Source: Deltaproteobacteria bacterium (lineage in GTDB: Bacteria; Myxococcota_A; UBA796; SXON01). Taken from it: a DNA stretch of 64,000 nucleotides. The stretch lies in assembly GCA_947490345.1 (NCBI GenBank), contig CANLGL010000003.1, positions 62,001 to 126,000 of the forward strand, written 5' to 3'. Numbering within the stretch: position 1 is the first letter of the stretch; each line of letters begins with the position of its first letter. A program made the position numbers and the translations under genes. Below are positions 9,002-18,899 of this stretch, piece by piece. The notes below the pieces were generated by a model, which saw only the letters and a program-made list of their open reading frames with translations, did not search any database and was not told the origin of the DNA.

Positions 9002-10533
9002 TGGCCTCTGGGGATGACGACGCGCTGGTCCTGGTGGACCCCCGGACCGGGGGAGTCGTCGGCGATCTGGCCTGCACGCCCGTCGCCGCCGTCGTGAGTC
9101 AGGTCGCCGCGGCGCGGGTGGCGGGGGCGCTGTGGGCGGCCCGGCCGCTGCTCGATCGAATGGCGGTGGTGCGCGCGCTCGGCACCGCGCTGCTCGCGCG
9201 CGGTTCGGACCTCGTGGCCGTGCTCGGCGCCGAGATCGGCAAGCCCTCGGGAGAGGCGTGGACCAGCGAGGTCGTGACGCTGGGCGAGCTCTTCGATCAC
9301 TGGCTCGCGGTGATCGAGGACGAGTTGGAGCCGCGCAGCCTCGACTTGAATCCGGTGAACTACCCAGGCAAGCGGGTAGAGGTGGTGCCAGAACCCCTCG
9401 GCGTCGTCGCGCTCATCATGCCGTGGAACTACCCCATCCACCTGCCAATGCGCACGATCGTGCCGGCGCTGTTGGCGGGGAACGCCGTGGTCTTCAAGCC
9501 CAGCGAGCATGCCGCCCGCTGCGGGGCGCTCCTGGCCGAGGTCTTCGCGACGGTGCTGCCGCCGAATCTGGTCGTGACCGTCCAGGGTGGCCCGCCGCAG
9601 GGCGCGGCCGTCATCGCGGCTGGGGTCGACAAGGTCATCTTCACCGGTAGCGTCGCGGGCGGGCGCGCGGTGGCACGCCAGGCCGCAGAGCTTCTCATCC
9701 CAACCGCCCTTGAGCTCGGCAGCAAGGACGCGGCGATCGTGCTCCACGACGCGAAGCTCGGTCGCGCGGTGGAGGGCGTGTTGTGGGGGGCCTTTCACAA
9801 CGCCGGTCAGGACTGTGCCAGCGTCGAGCGCGCGCTTGTCGATCGTCGTATCGTCGGGCAGTTCACCGACGCGCTGGTCGCGCGGGCCAAGGAGCTCCGC
9901 CTGGGCGACGACATCGGTCCGCTCATCGATGCGCGCGCGGTCGCCAAGGTGCACGCCCAGGTGCTCGACGCGGTCGCTCGCGGCGCCACGCTCTTGTGCG
10001 GCGGGCAGCCAGTCGAAGGCGGCTTCTTCTACCCTGCAACCGTGCTCACCGGTGTCCCCACTGATTGTCCGCTCTGGACCGAGGAGACCTTCGGCCCGGT
10101 GCTGCCGATCGCGGCCTTCGATGGGGAAGATCAGGCCGTGGCGATGGCGGACGACTCTCAGTACGGGCTCTGCGTCAGCGTGTGGACCCGGGACGTGGCG
10201 CGTGGCGAAGCGTTGGCACGTCGTGTGCGCTGCGGTGTTTCCTACGTCAACAACTGTTGTTTTTCCGGACCCATGGGCGGCGCGTCCTGGGGCGGACGGA
10301 AACACAGCGGCCACGGGGTTACCGGCTCCGTGTTCGGGTTGCACGGACTGGTGCAGCCGCGCACCGTGGTGGTGGACCGTTTCTTCGGTCAGAAAGAGCT
10401 GTGGTGGTATCCATACACCCCGGCGCTCACGACGATGGCCGAGGGCCTCGTCGAACTTGCACGATCTGGTGGGGCTCGATTCACGGGCCTCCGAAAGATG
10501 CTTGGTGGCCTTATCGGCCGTTGGAAGACCTAA
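8998..10533 (+). CDS. Aldehyde dehydrogenase family protein
   Basis: MPWNYPIHLPMRTIVPALLAGNAVVFKPSEH, FTGSVAGGRAV, LELGSKDAAIV, NAGQDCASVERALVD. Confidence 0.95.
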   Translation: MMASGDDDALVLVDPRTGGVVGDLACTPVAAVVSQVAAARVAGALWAARPLLDRMAVVRALGTALLARGSDLVAVLGAEIGKPSGEAWTSEVVTLGELFDHWLAVIEDELEPRSLDLNPVNYPGKRVEVVPEPLGVVALIMPWNYPIHLPMRTIVPALLAGNAVVFKPSEHAARCGALLAEVFATVLPPNLVVTVQGGPPQGAAVIAAGVDKVIFTGSVAGGRAVARQAAELLIPTALELGSKDAAIVLHDAKLGRAVEGVLWGAFHNAGQDCASVERALVDRRIVGQFTDALVARAKELRLGDDIGPLIDARAVAKVHAQVLDAVARGATLLCGGQPVEGGFFYPATVLTGVPTDCPLWTEETFGPVLPIAAFDGEDQAVAMADDSQYGLCVSVWTRDVARGEALARRVRCGVSYVNNCCFSGPMGGASWGGRKHSGHGVTGSVFGLHGLVQPRTVVVDRFFGQKELWWYPYTPALTTMAEGLVELARSGGARFTGLRKMLGGLIGRWKT

Positions 10534-11279
10534 TGCGGTATCTCGGCCTTGATATTGGTTTGACTCCTCGCGATAGCTCAGGCGGCGTCGTGCTCGAAGC
10601 GGTGGACGGCGGGGTACGCCTCGTCTCCGCCGACTCCCTGCGCGCCCACGAGGACACGCTCCGTTGGCTGACGCGCAACCGTCCGCGCACCGGCTGTGTG
10701 CTGGCGATGAACGCGCCGGTCATCGTGGAGAACCTCTCCGGCTCCCGCCCGTGCGACAAGCTCTTGTCCGAGCACTTCAACCGCTACCGCATCGACGAGT
10801 ATGCCAACAACACCGTCAGCGCGTCCCACCCTCGCACGATGGCGAAGGGCCTGATCCGGATGGGGTTCAACGTCGACCCCCAGTCCACCGCTTCCGAGCG
10901 GCTGGTAGAGACGCACACCCAGTCGGCGCAGGTCCTGCTCTTCGGGGTGGATCGCCCGGTACGGATGAAAGCCGGTCCCATCGGGGGCCGCAAGGAGGGC
11001 GTCGCCCGCTTCCGCGAGTTGATCGTGGAGCGGCTCTACAAGGGGCCTCCCGCCCTGCTCCCGTCGCCCGCGCTCGACGCGCTGATGAGCGCCCACCTGC
11101 CCGATCTGAACGGCACCCGCCTCGGCGAGCTGGAAGAGCGGCTCGAAGCCCTCCTGGTTGCCTATGTTGCCGCGTGGCTCGGCGAAAATGGTGGCAGCGC
11201 CTGTGCAATGTTGGGAGACCTCGTGCGCGGGTACATCCTGTTGCCCGATCCCAGCCGCTTGGGTCAGGCTGAGGAGTAG
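10533..11279 (+). CDS. DUF429-like protein
   Basis: MRYLGLDIGLTP...LAMNAPVIVEN...RPCDKLL; ATG overlaps the ALDH stop (TAATG). Confidence 0.65.
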   Translation: MRYLGLDIGLTPRDSSGGVVLEAVDGGVRLVSADSLRAHEDTLRWLTRNRPRTGCVLAMNAPVIVENLSGSRPCDKLLSEHFNRYRIDEYANNTVSASHPRTMAKGLIRMGFNVDPQSTASERLVETHTQSAQVLLFGVDRPVRMKAGPIGGRKEGVARFRELIVERLYKGPPALLPSPALDALMSAHLPDLNGTRLGELEERLEALLVAYVAAWLGENGGSACAMLGDLVRGYILLPDPSRLGQAEE

Positions 11280-11369
11280 TTCCCCATGCCGCCTGCCGCG
11301 GCGCCCAGGGCGATGAAACTTCCGGGCGGCATGGGGGACTGCGGAGAGGGGGAGGCGATCTTGGCGGCG

Positions 11370-11520
11370 AGCCGTCAGCAATTAGCCTTCAGCTGTCAGC
11401 TTCCGATGGAGAGCGAGCGACAGGAATCGGGCGAAGTCCCGCTTGCCGTCTCGACCACAGCTGAAGTCTCGCATTCCGCCTCCGACCCAGCTAATCGCTG
11501 ACGGCTAACGGCTGATGGCT
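11370..11520. repeat. 151-bp intergenic element bounded by inverted GCC(R)TCAGC-type repeats
   Basis: Left arm AGCCGTCAGCAATTAGCCTTCAGCTGTCAGC (11370-11400); right arm AGCTAATCGCTGACGGCTAACGGCTGATGGCT (11489-11520), an imperfect reverse complement. Confidence 0.75.
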
Positions 11521-11581
11521 CATGCTGCGCTGCCTAAGTGACCGGCATTGGTGTTAGCTCCGCCTCCCCCTCGGAGGTCCC

Positions 11582-14077
11582 CTGCCCACGCACGGATTCA
11601 CGGACAAGTCACTGGCGCGCGAAGCCGCTTTTGGCGGTTGGGCGCTCGATCGTCGCGTCTTCGCAGAGCCCGGCGTCGAGCCGAACTACCTCCCCGATCG
11701 CACCCTCGACATTCGCCATTACGACCTGGATTTGTGGATCGACCCGGTGGGGCGCTCGCTCCGTGGGCAGGCTCACATCGAGGTCAAGGCGCTGGCCGGG
11801 TCCGAGGGCGAGCTGATCTTCGACCTGGACGAGCTGACGGTGGACAGCGTCGAGCGTCCTGACGGCACCTCACTTGCGTGGTCGCATCACGATGGAAAGC
11901 TCCGGGTGGCCCGCGCCGACGCGCTCATCGTGCGGTGGCATGGCTCGCCGCGGAGGGGGCTGTACTTCGTCGGCCCCACCCAGGCCGAGCCCGATCGCGA
12001 CGTCCAGGCGTGGACGCAGTGTCAGGACGAAGACGCCCACTTCATCTTCCCTTGCCTGGACCATCCGTCGGTGAAGCATCCCTGGCGTGCGCGCATCCAC
12101 GCGCCTGCGGGCTTTGACGTCGTCGGGAACGGATTGCGCGTGGAGGACGCCACCGGGGTCAGTTGGGTCGTGGACGCGCCGATGCCGGCCTACCTGTTCA
12201 CGGCCGTGGTCGCCCGTCTGGACCGCCACGTCGACCGCACGGGCGAGGTTCCGGTCCACTTCCTCGTCCCGACGGGGATTCCGAGCGCCCAGGTAAAGCG
12301 CGCATTCCACAACACCCCGGCGATGATCGACTTCCTCGCCTCGTTGTACGGTCCCTATCCGTGGGCGCGATACGATCAGGTCGTCGTCTGGGACTTCGTC
12401 TTCGGTGGGATGGAGAATCTGGGCGCGACGACGCTCTTCGACATCGTCCTGGTGGACGACGCCGCGAGTCTCGACACCGAGATGGAAGACCTCGTGGTGC
12501 ACGAGCTCGGCCATCAGTGGTGGGGCGACCTGGTGACCTGCCAGGACTGGTCGCAGGGTTGGCTCAACGAGGGGTGGGCGACCTATACCGAGGTGCTGTG
12601 GCTCACCCATAGTCGGGGCCGCGCCGAAGGTGACTACCACCGCTACGAGCAGCTCCAGGCCTACCTTTCAGAGGATGGCAGCCGCTATCGCCGCCCCATC
12701 GTCAGTTACCTCTTCAAGAGCCCGATCGATGTGTTCGACCGGCACCTGTACGAGAAGGGGGCCTTGGTGCTCCACACCCTGCGCACCGTGCTGGGCGACG
12801 ACGCCTTCTGGGCCGGGACCCGCCTCTATCTGGGGCGGCACGCCCATCAGACGGTGCATACCCGGCACCTTCAGCGCGCCTTCGAGGACGCGTCGGGCCG
12901 TTCCCTCGACCGCTTCTTCGCCGAGTTTGTCTATGGCGCTGGCCACCCGACCCTCAAGGTCGACCTGGGTTGGGAGGACGGGCAACTTCGGATCGGCGTC
13001 AAGCAGACGCAGGAGGGCGAGGGAGTCGCGCCCGCGTTCGCGATTCCGCTCCGCGTTTCGGTCGCGGGGCAGGCCCACACCCTTCAGCTCGACGCCCGCG
13101 AGCGCACCTTCGTGCTTCCGGTCGCGACGAAGCCGGCGTGGGTGGGCGTGGACGCCGAGTTTGGGCTGCTCGCGGAGATCACGCTGTCCGGTCCGGTGTC
13201 GCTGCTCGCCGGCGGTCTGGCAAACGACGGCAACATCGTTGGGCGCATCCGCGCCGCGCGGGCGCTGGCCACTGACGGCTGTCCCGAGGCGCTCCGGGCG
13301 CTGCGCGCTGCGCTCACCGGCGATGCCGTAGGGTCGGTGAGGGGCGAGGTGGCGGAAGCCCTCGCCAGCACCGGACAGACCGGGGCGCTCGACGCGCTGA
13401 TCCTGGCCCTCGGGGACGCGGATCCCAAGGTGCGCCGTCGTGTCGTCGCCGCCCTGGGCAGCTTCCGACGGCAGGAGAGCGCGCGGGCGTTGCTCGCGAT
13501 GCGCCCCGACGTCTCGATCCACGTCCGCGGCGAGATCGCGCGGGTTCTGGCGCGCCTGCGGGCTCCAGAAGCGCGCGCCGTATGCGAAGCGCTGCTTTCG
13601 GAGTCCAGCTGGAGCGAGGTCCTTCGGGCGCGGGCGCTCGAAGGGCTGGGCTGGCTCCGTGATGCCGACTGTGTCCCGCTCCTCGTCGAGTGGACCGGCG
13701 AGGATCGGCCGGTCCGGGCGCGCGCGGCGGCGGTGGCGGCCCTGGCGCGCCTCGGCGACGAGGTCGAGGCGGTGCGCACCCCGGCGTACGAGCGGCTGGT
13801 GCTCCTGGCCGAGGACGCCAACGTGCGCGTCCAGATCTCCGCGATCAACGCGCTGGGCGTGCTCCGGGATCCCCGGTCGCTCACCACGCTCGGACGGATT
13901 CACCAGAGCAGCCCCGACGGTCGGTGCCGCCGCCTGGCGTGGGAGGCGATGGCTTCGGTACGCGCCGGGCGTACGCTCGAAGGGTCGCTCGGGACGCTCC
14001 GAAAGGAGCTGGAAGGCGCGATGGAGGACAACAAGAAGCTCCGCGATCGGGTCATCCGGTTGGAAGACCGGAAGTAG
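11582..14077 (+). CDS. M1-family (aminopeptidase N-like) metallopeptidase with C-terminal HEAT-like repeats
   Basis: VVHELGHQWWGDLVTCQDWSQGWLNEGWATYTE. The N-terminal sequence YLPDRTLDIRHYDLDLWIDP extends upstream of the first canonical start (TTG 11732); CTG at 11582 proposed. Confidence 0.88.
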   Translation: MPTHGFTDKSLAREAAFGGWALDRRVFAEPGVEPNYLPDRTLDIRHYDLDLWIDPVGRSLRGQAHIEVKALAGSEGELIFDLDELTVDSVERPDGTSLAWSHHDGKLRVARADALIVRWHGSPRRGLYFVGPTQAEPDRDVQAWTQCQDEDAHFIFPCLDHPSVKHPWRARIHAPAGFDVVGNGLRVEDATGVSWVVDAPMPAYLFTAVVARLDRHVDRTGEVPVHFLVPTGIPSAQVKRAFHNTPAMIDFLASLYGPYPWARYDQVVVWDFVFGGMENLGATTLFDIVLVDDAASLDTEMEDLVVHELGHQWWGDLVTCQDWSQGWLNEGWATYTEVLWLTHSRGRAEGDYHRYEQLQAYLSEDGSRYRRPIVSYLFKSPIDVFDRHLYEKGALVLHTLRTVLGDDAFWAGTRLYLGRHAHQTVHTRHLQRAFEDASGRSLDRFFAEFVYGAGHPTLKVDLGWEDGQLRIGVKQTQEGEGVAPAFAIPLRVSVAGQAHTLQLDARERTFVLPVATKPAWVGVDAEFGLLAEITLSGPVSLLAGGLANDGNIVGRIRAARALATDGCPEALRALRAALTGDAVGSVRGEVAEALASTGQTGALDALILALGDADPKVRRRVVAALGSFRRQESARALLAMRPDVSIHVRGEIARVLARLRAPEARAVCEALLSESSWSEVLRARALEGLGWLRDADCVPLLVEWTGEDRPVRARAAAVAALARLGDEVEAVRTPAYERLVLLAEDANVRVQISAINALGVLRDPRSLTTLGRIHQSSPDGRCRRLAWEAMASVRAGRTLEGSLGTLRKELEGAMEDNKKLRDRVIRLEDRK

Positions 14078-14080
14078 GTC

Positions 14081-15367
14081 ATGCGGGCCCTGGCCGACGT
14101 GCTGGCGGAGCTGGGAGCGCATCCCCGGGCGGTGCCATGGCGGATCCGCGCCCACGCCGGGTGGGGGGCCTCGGCGCCCGTGCGGGAGCAGATCGTGTTT
14201 GCGCCCGCGCTCGGCCGCTCGGTCTGGCCGTTCCTGGCGCGCGCCCACAACGCCGCCCTCCTCTACAACGCCGCCGCCATCGAGCTGGTGACGCCCGTCC
14301 CCGAAGCCGAGTTGGAGCCCGTTCTCGGGCGCGTCCGCTCGGTCCACAACATTCCATTCGCCGTCGCCCCTGCCCGCCCGCAGGCTGCACGTCGGGTTGA
14401 CGTCCCGAGCGTCGACCAGCCCACGCTCGTTCCCCCGGGGCCGGGCCTCGCCCTTGGGTTGGACATCGGGGGCACCAGCATCAAGGTCGTCGCGCTCGAC
14501 GGCTCCAGCGTCGTCGGTAGCGCCGGCGCCGCCACCTGGCCGGAAGGCGTGCGCGGCATCGACTCGCTCATCGTCCGTGGGCGCGCCCTGATCCTGGAGG
14601 CCGCCGCCGGACGCCCCATCGGCTCCCTCGGCATCGGCCTCGCGGCGCCGATGGGCGTGGGTGGGCAGGTGCTGGAACTGTCCACCGTTCTGCGCGAGCG
14701 CGTCGGGGACCCCGCGGCGTTTGTGGGATTTGCGGAGCGGGTCGGGGACGGGATCGTGCACGGTCCGGTGGTCGTGTTCAACGACCTGAGCAACCTCGGG
14801 CGGCACCTCAGCGACCAGGGGGCTCGCCGCCTGGTGCGTGTGCAGATCGGCACCAGCTTCGGCGGGTGCTGGATTGACGGCGACGGCGCGGTGGTCGCGA
14901 CCGAGATGGGCCGCCTCGTCGTCGATGTCGGCCCTGACGCGCTGCCGCACACCTACCTTCCCCTCACCGGCGCCATGCGCACCTACCTCAGCAACGTCGG
15001 TGTCGCGCATATGCTTGCCGCTTCTGGAATGCAGGTCGCACCTGCCCAGGCGGGGCATGCGCTTCGTGACGCCTTGGTCGCGGGCGAGCCTGCGGGGCTG
15101 GCGACGATGGAGCGGATGGCGGACGTGATGGTGGGCGTCGTTCGTGAGCTCGCGACACTCTTGATCGGGGTGCAGTCGGTTGAGTGTGGCGGCTCGATGT
15201 TGCAGGGTCCGGCGGGGGTCTTGCTGGCCCAGCTCGTGTCGGCGCGGGCTCCGCTCCCCTTCGAGGTCTCGGCCCGTCCTGGTGAAGACGGCGCGATCGC
15301 CGCGGCGTTGGCTCCGCGAGTGTCGACGCCGCTTCGTGGCGTGCGGCGCTTGGGCGGACCGTCCTGA
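14081..15367 (+). CDS. ROK-like / ASKHA-fold sugar kinase-type protein with an extra N-terminal domain
   Basis: GLALGLDIGGTSIKVVALDG, VVVFNDLSNLG, VQIGTSFGGCWIDGDGAVV. Confidence 0.65.
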   Translation: MRALADVLAELGAHPRAVPWRIRAHAGWGASAPVREQIVFAPALGRSVWPFLARAHNAALLYNAAAIELVTPVPEAELEPVLGRVRSVHNIPFAVAPARPQAARRVDVPSVDQPTLVPPGPGLALGLDIGGTSIKVVALDGSSVVGSAGAATWPEGVRGIDSLIVRGRALILEAAAGRPIGSLGIGLAAPMGVGGQVLELSTVLRERVGDPAAFVGFAERVGDGIVHGPVVVFNDLSNLGRHLSDQGARRLVRVQIGTSFGGCWIDGDGAVVATEMGRLVVDVGPDALPHTYLPLTGAMRTYLSNVGVAHMLAASGMQVAPAQAGHALRDALVAGEPAGLATMERMADVMVGVVRELATLLIGVQSVECGGSMLQGPAGVLLAQLVSARAPLPFEVSARPGEDGAIAAALAPRVSTPLRGVRRLGGPS

Positions 15368-16314
15368 TGGGAGGCGATCCGGGCCGGCGCGTATACCGCT
15401 GGGACCTCGACAAAACCTATCTACTCACCGACTTCGACTCGCTCCGCGGCGTCGTCCGCTCGGCCATGGAGCCTGCGTGGGCCAAGCGCGCGGTGCCCGG
15501 GGCCACGGCGCTGGTGCGCGAACTGGGGCGAGAGGGGCCGGGGTGGCGCCCGATGATCTCGATCGTCAGCGGATCGCCCACGCAGATGCGGGCCCGGCTG
15601 GAGGAGAAGCTGCGCCTGGACGGGGTTCGGTTCGACAGCCTGGTGCTCAAGGACAACGTTCGCAACTTACGCCGCGGTCGGCTGCGTGCGGTGCGCGGGC
15701 AGTTCGGGTACAAGCTCCCCCAACTCATCGCCGGGCGGGTGGGCCTGGGCGCGGCCGCAGTGGAGTCGCTCTTCGGGGACGACGCGGAGATCGATGCGGT
15801 CGTGTATTCCGTCTATGCCGACGCGATCGCCGGGCGCATCGGCACGGTCGAGCTGTCCAGAGTGCTGGAGGCTGGCGGCGCCTATGGAGATGACATCGTC
15901 GCGACGCTCGCGTCGTTGCGGCGGGTTGCCATCGCCGACGCGGTGGAGCGCATCTACATCCGGCTCGACAAGGGCCGCCCGGTCGCCGACTTCGACCCGC
16001 TCGGCACGCGCGTGATCCCGGTGCGCACCTGGTACGCAGCGGCCCTGGTCATGGTCTCGGTGGGTGAGCTGGCGCCCACGGCGTTGGCTCCGGTTCTCGC
16101 CGGCAGCGCATTGTCAGCGGAGGCGGCGCTGGCGGAGCTCGAGGACGTCGTGCAACGAGGCCACGCCGATGCGGCGGGGCTGCGGGCCCATCTCGGGCGC
16201 CTGCCTCCAAGGGCGGCGCTGATCTTGGAGGGCCCCTCGACCTATCGGCCGCCGACAGCCCCCCATCCGCTGGACTACCTGGCGATTCTGAACGGCTTTC
16301 GCCCGCGGGTGTGA
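15367..16314 (+). CDS. HAD-like phosphatase-domain protein (APP1-like)
   Basis: WDLDKTYLLTDF near the N-terminus, SIVSGSPTQM, LKDNVRNL, FGDDAEID; ATG overlaps the upstream TGA. Confidence 0.6.
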   Translation: MGGDPGRRVYRWDLDKTYLLTDFDSLRGVVRSAMEPAWAKRAVPGATALVRELGREGPGWRPMISIVSGSPTQMRARLEEKLRLDGVRFDSLVLKDNVRNLRRGRLRAVRGQFGYKLPQLIAGRVGLGAAAVESLFGDDAEIDAVVYSVYADAIAGRIGTVELSRVLEAGGAYGDDIVATLASLRRVAIADAVERIYIRLDKGRPVADFDPLGTRVIPVRTWYAAALVMVSVGELAPTALAPVLAGSALSAEAALAELEDVVQRGHADAAGLRAHLGRLPPRAALILEGPSTYRPPTAPHPLDYLAILNGFRPRV

Positions 16315-16324
16315 GGGGTGGGCG

Positions 16325-17443
16325 CTACACCAGGGTGCTGAGCAGCGCCAGGGCCGGGGCCACGCGGATTCCCGACGCATCCACGTAGTCCTTGGTCCCC
16401 GTTGCCGCGATCTGCCAGGCCGGTACATCGGGGAAGCGTTCCTTCAGATAGCGAAGGCCGCGTTCGACAGGGGCGTCAGACCATTTTGCCTCGACGAACA
16501 GTACGGGTGTCCGGCCGTTCACCACCACGAAGTCCACCTCTCGGCGATCCACGTCGCGGAAATACCGAAGGTCGAGGTCGAGCCCCAGGGTGTCGACCTG
16601 ATGGTGCACCCACTTCAGCAGGTGACAGGCCACCAGCGATTCGAAGCGGGGCCCATCACTCGCAATGCAAGTCCAGTCGAAGTGGTAGTGCTTCTGTTCC
16701 TTGCGGACGGCGCGGAGCTTGGGGGCTCCGAATGGGGGAAGTCGGAAGATTGCGTAGAGCCGCTCAAGCGCATCCAGCCAGCGAGCGGCGGTGGCGTGGG
16801 CGACCTGCAAGTCCTCACGCAGGCCGTTGATGGACAGCGGAGAGCCAACGCGTTCGGGAAGCGCAAGCGCGAGCTGCTCCATGCGACCTAGATCAACCAC
16901 ACGCTCCAAGTCCACCAGCTCGTCGCGCAGGATGCGGCTGCGATATTCGCGCGACCACCGCCGCGCCTGCACCTCGTCGCCCCCATAGAACGGCTCGGGG
17001 AAGCCGCCCAATCGCACCAGATCGAGGATGTCCTCGTTCCGCTGCATCCCCAGTTCGGCGGCCGAGAGGGGGTGAAGGCGCAGCAGGTGGTAGCGGCCCT
17101 GGAGCGACTCCCCTCCGTACCGGAACAAGTCGAGTCGCGCGCTGCCCGTGACGAGCAACTGCTGCTCGGGTGGGCGACCGTCCCACACCCCCTTCAACCA
17201 ATTGCGCCAAGGCCCATACTTGTGGAGCTCGTCGAAGGCCCAGATCGGGGCGGCGGGCAGTTCGCGCTTGAGAATATTTTCGCGGTCTTCCGCGATGTCC
17301 CAGGACAAATAGCCGGCTGAGTTGCCGATGATGTTGCGCGCCAACGTGGTCTTCCCCACCTGGCGGGGACCGGCGACGAAGACCATCTTCCGTGACAGAT
17401 CGGCGGTGACCTGCGGCTCAAGGTACCGGGCGGAGGCGGACAT
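16325..17443 (-). CDS. AAA ATPase with DUF4143-like C-terminus
   Basis: VFVAGPRQVGKTTLARNI (Walker A), IWAFDELHKY (Walker B-like), LLVTGSARLD. Confidence 0.9.
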   Translation of the reverse strand: MSASARYLEPQVTADLSRKMVFVAGPRQVGKTTLARNIIGNSAGYLSWDIAEDRENILKRELPAAPIWAFDELHKYGPWRNWLKGVWDGRPPEQQLLVTGSARLDLFRYGGESLQGRYHLLRLHPLSAAELGMQRNEDILDLVRLGGFPEPFYGGDEVQARRWSREYRSRILRDELVDLERVVDLGRMEQLALALPERVGSPLSINGLREDLQVAHATAARWLDALERLYAIFRLPPFGAPKLRAVRKEQKHYHFDWTCIASDGPRFESLVACHLLKWVHHQVDTLGLDLDLRYFRDVDRREVDFVVVNGRTPVLFVEAKWSDAPVERGLRYLKERFPDVPAWQIAATGTKDYVDASGIRVAPALALLSTLV

Positions 17444-17449
17444 TCTTGC

Positions 17450-17478
17450 AGAATACGAGTGAATTCGACCCAGGTCAA
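17450..17478 (-). promoter_or_regulatory. Sigma70-like promoter of the AAA ATPase gene, predicted leaderless
   Basis: Minus strand TTGACC-N17-TATTCT-N6-ATG; palindrome ACTCGCGAGT at 17483-17492 just upstream. Confidence 0.7.
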
Positions 17479-17491
17479 TATTACTCGCGAG

Positions 17492-18865
17492 TTATTTCGA
17501 GTGTGGGTGAATTCGCCCAAACCACCCCATCTTTGCCCGATGCACCGGCCATCGCGCCGCATGCCAGGGCAACGCTCCCAAACGACGCAGGGCGGCGCGG
17601 TCCATCCCCGGCCGCCACGTCCACCACGCAGACTCGGCGCGGAGCACCTCCCGCACCGCGTCATAGAACGGCTGCGGGTAGGCGCCGGCGAAGAGCACCT
17701 CGTTGGCCATGGAGCTCTCCCAGTTTTCCCGCTTCAGTTGATCGCGCACCTTGTCGTGGAAGGGCGTTCCTGGGAGGGGGTAACTGACACTGATGCCAAT
17801 CTCGTCAGGCCGCAACGAACGCACCATGTCGAGGGTCGCCAACACATCGTCGTAGCGTTCGCCCGGGTACCCGAGTTGGAGGAAGAAGCCCACCCGGATG
17901 CCGGCGCTACGGAGTCGCGACACCGCTGTGTCGATGTCGGCGCGGGTCTGATCCTTGTCCATCGCGGCGAGGACCGAGTCGCTACCGCTCTCGGCGCCCA
18001 TCCACACCTCGCGGCAGCCGGCGGCGGCGAGGTCGGCGACGTACGCGCCATCGCGGACAAGATCGGCGCGGGTGTTGCAGCGGAAGGGCAGGGGATCGTT
18101 GCCGACCAGACCCCGAAAGGTGGAGAGCCAGGATGGCTTCACCGCGAAGATGTCATCTGTGAACCACAGTCCGTCCGGGCGCCAGCGCTCGCGGGTCGCG
18201 GCGATCTGGCTGGCGACACGCTCCGGGGAGGCCACGTGGTAACTCCGCCCCCAGGTGGGCTTGGCGCACCAGTTGCAGCGGTAGGGGCAGCCCCGCGCGG
18301 TAGACACGTTGAGCTCCCACCGCCCGTGACGCCGCCGCCAGGATTCGGCGTAGGCGGCGAGGTCGACCAACTCCCAGGCTGGATCCGGCAGCGCGTCCAG
18401 ATGCGTTGTATTCGCCCGTCGTGGGGTGATCCCGGGGGCGAGGCGGCCGTCCGCCCAATCCAACAGGGCCCCATCATGCTCCCCGAGCACGACGTGGCTC
18501 GCGCCGGCGGCGGCGTAGAGCTCCGCGTGATCGGTGGGGTCGGGACCGGCGACGAGTACGCTGGCGCCGGCCGCACGGGACAGGCGAACCATGGTGAGTG
18601 CCGCCTCGCGCTGGCGGAGCGTGCACATCTTCACGGGCACGCTGTGCGGATCGGAGAGGATTGCTACCTGGGTGGGACGGTGCCCGCGCAGCGCCTCCCG
18701 AAAAGTATCGACGTGTGACACCAACGTCGCGTCGTAAAACGCCACGGAATGGCCGCGGGCTTGCAGCTCGGCAGCGCTCACCAGCGGTGCAAGGGGCGGG
18801 AAAGGCTTACCGACGACGCTCTCGGCGGGGTCCAGGCTCAGGTGGTAGGGGCTGGCGAGGAGCAT
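17492..18865 (-). CDS. B12-binding-type radical SAM protein
   Basis: TARGCPYRCNWCAKP (CxxxCxxC); N-terminal half like a cobalamin-binding domain. Confidence 0.9.
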   Translation of the reverse strand: MLLASPYHLSLDPAESVVGKPFPPLAPLVSAAELQARGHSVAFYDATLVSHVDTFREALRGHRPTQVAILSDPHSVPVKMCTLRQREAALTMVRLSRAAGASVLVAGPDPTDHAELYAAAGASHVVLGEHDGALLDWADGRLAPGITPRRANTTHLDALPDPAWELVDLAAYAESWRRRHGRWELNVSTARGCPYRCNWCAKPTWGRSYHVASPERVASQIAATRERWRPDGLWFTDDIFAVKPSWLSTFRGLVGNDPLPFRCNTRADLVRDGAYVADLAAAGCREVWMGAESGSDSVLAAMDKDQTRADIDTAVSRLRSAGIRVGFFLQLGYPGERYDDVLATLDMVRSLRPDEIGISVSYPLPGTPFHDKVRDQLKRENWESSMANEVLFAGAYPQPFYDAVREVLRAESAWWTWRPGMDRAALRRLGALPWHAARWPVHRAKMGWFGRIHPHSK

Positions 18866-18899
18866 CGGAGCGGAATTCTATCCCGTGAGAACCGCGCCC

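Noticed and set aside
11286-11501. 71-aa ORF
   Set aside because: Encoded by the intergenic inverted-repeat element; typical spurious repeat peptide.
12668-15058. 796-aa minus-strand ORF (and 5252-7084, 53858-55717, 8737-10344, 48612-49511 minus ORFs)
   Set aside because: Antisense shadows of clear plus-strand genes in GC-rich DNA; low-complexity Arg/Gly/Pro/His-rich translations without recognisable motifs.
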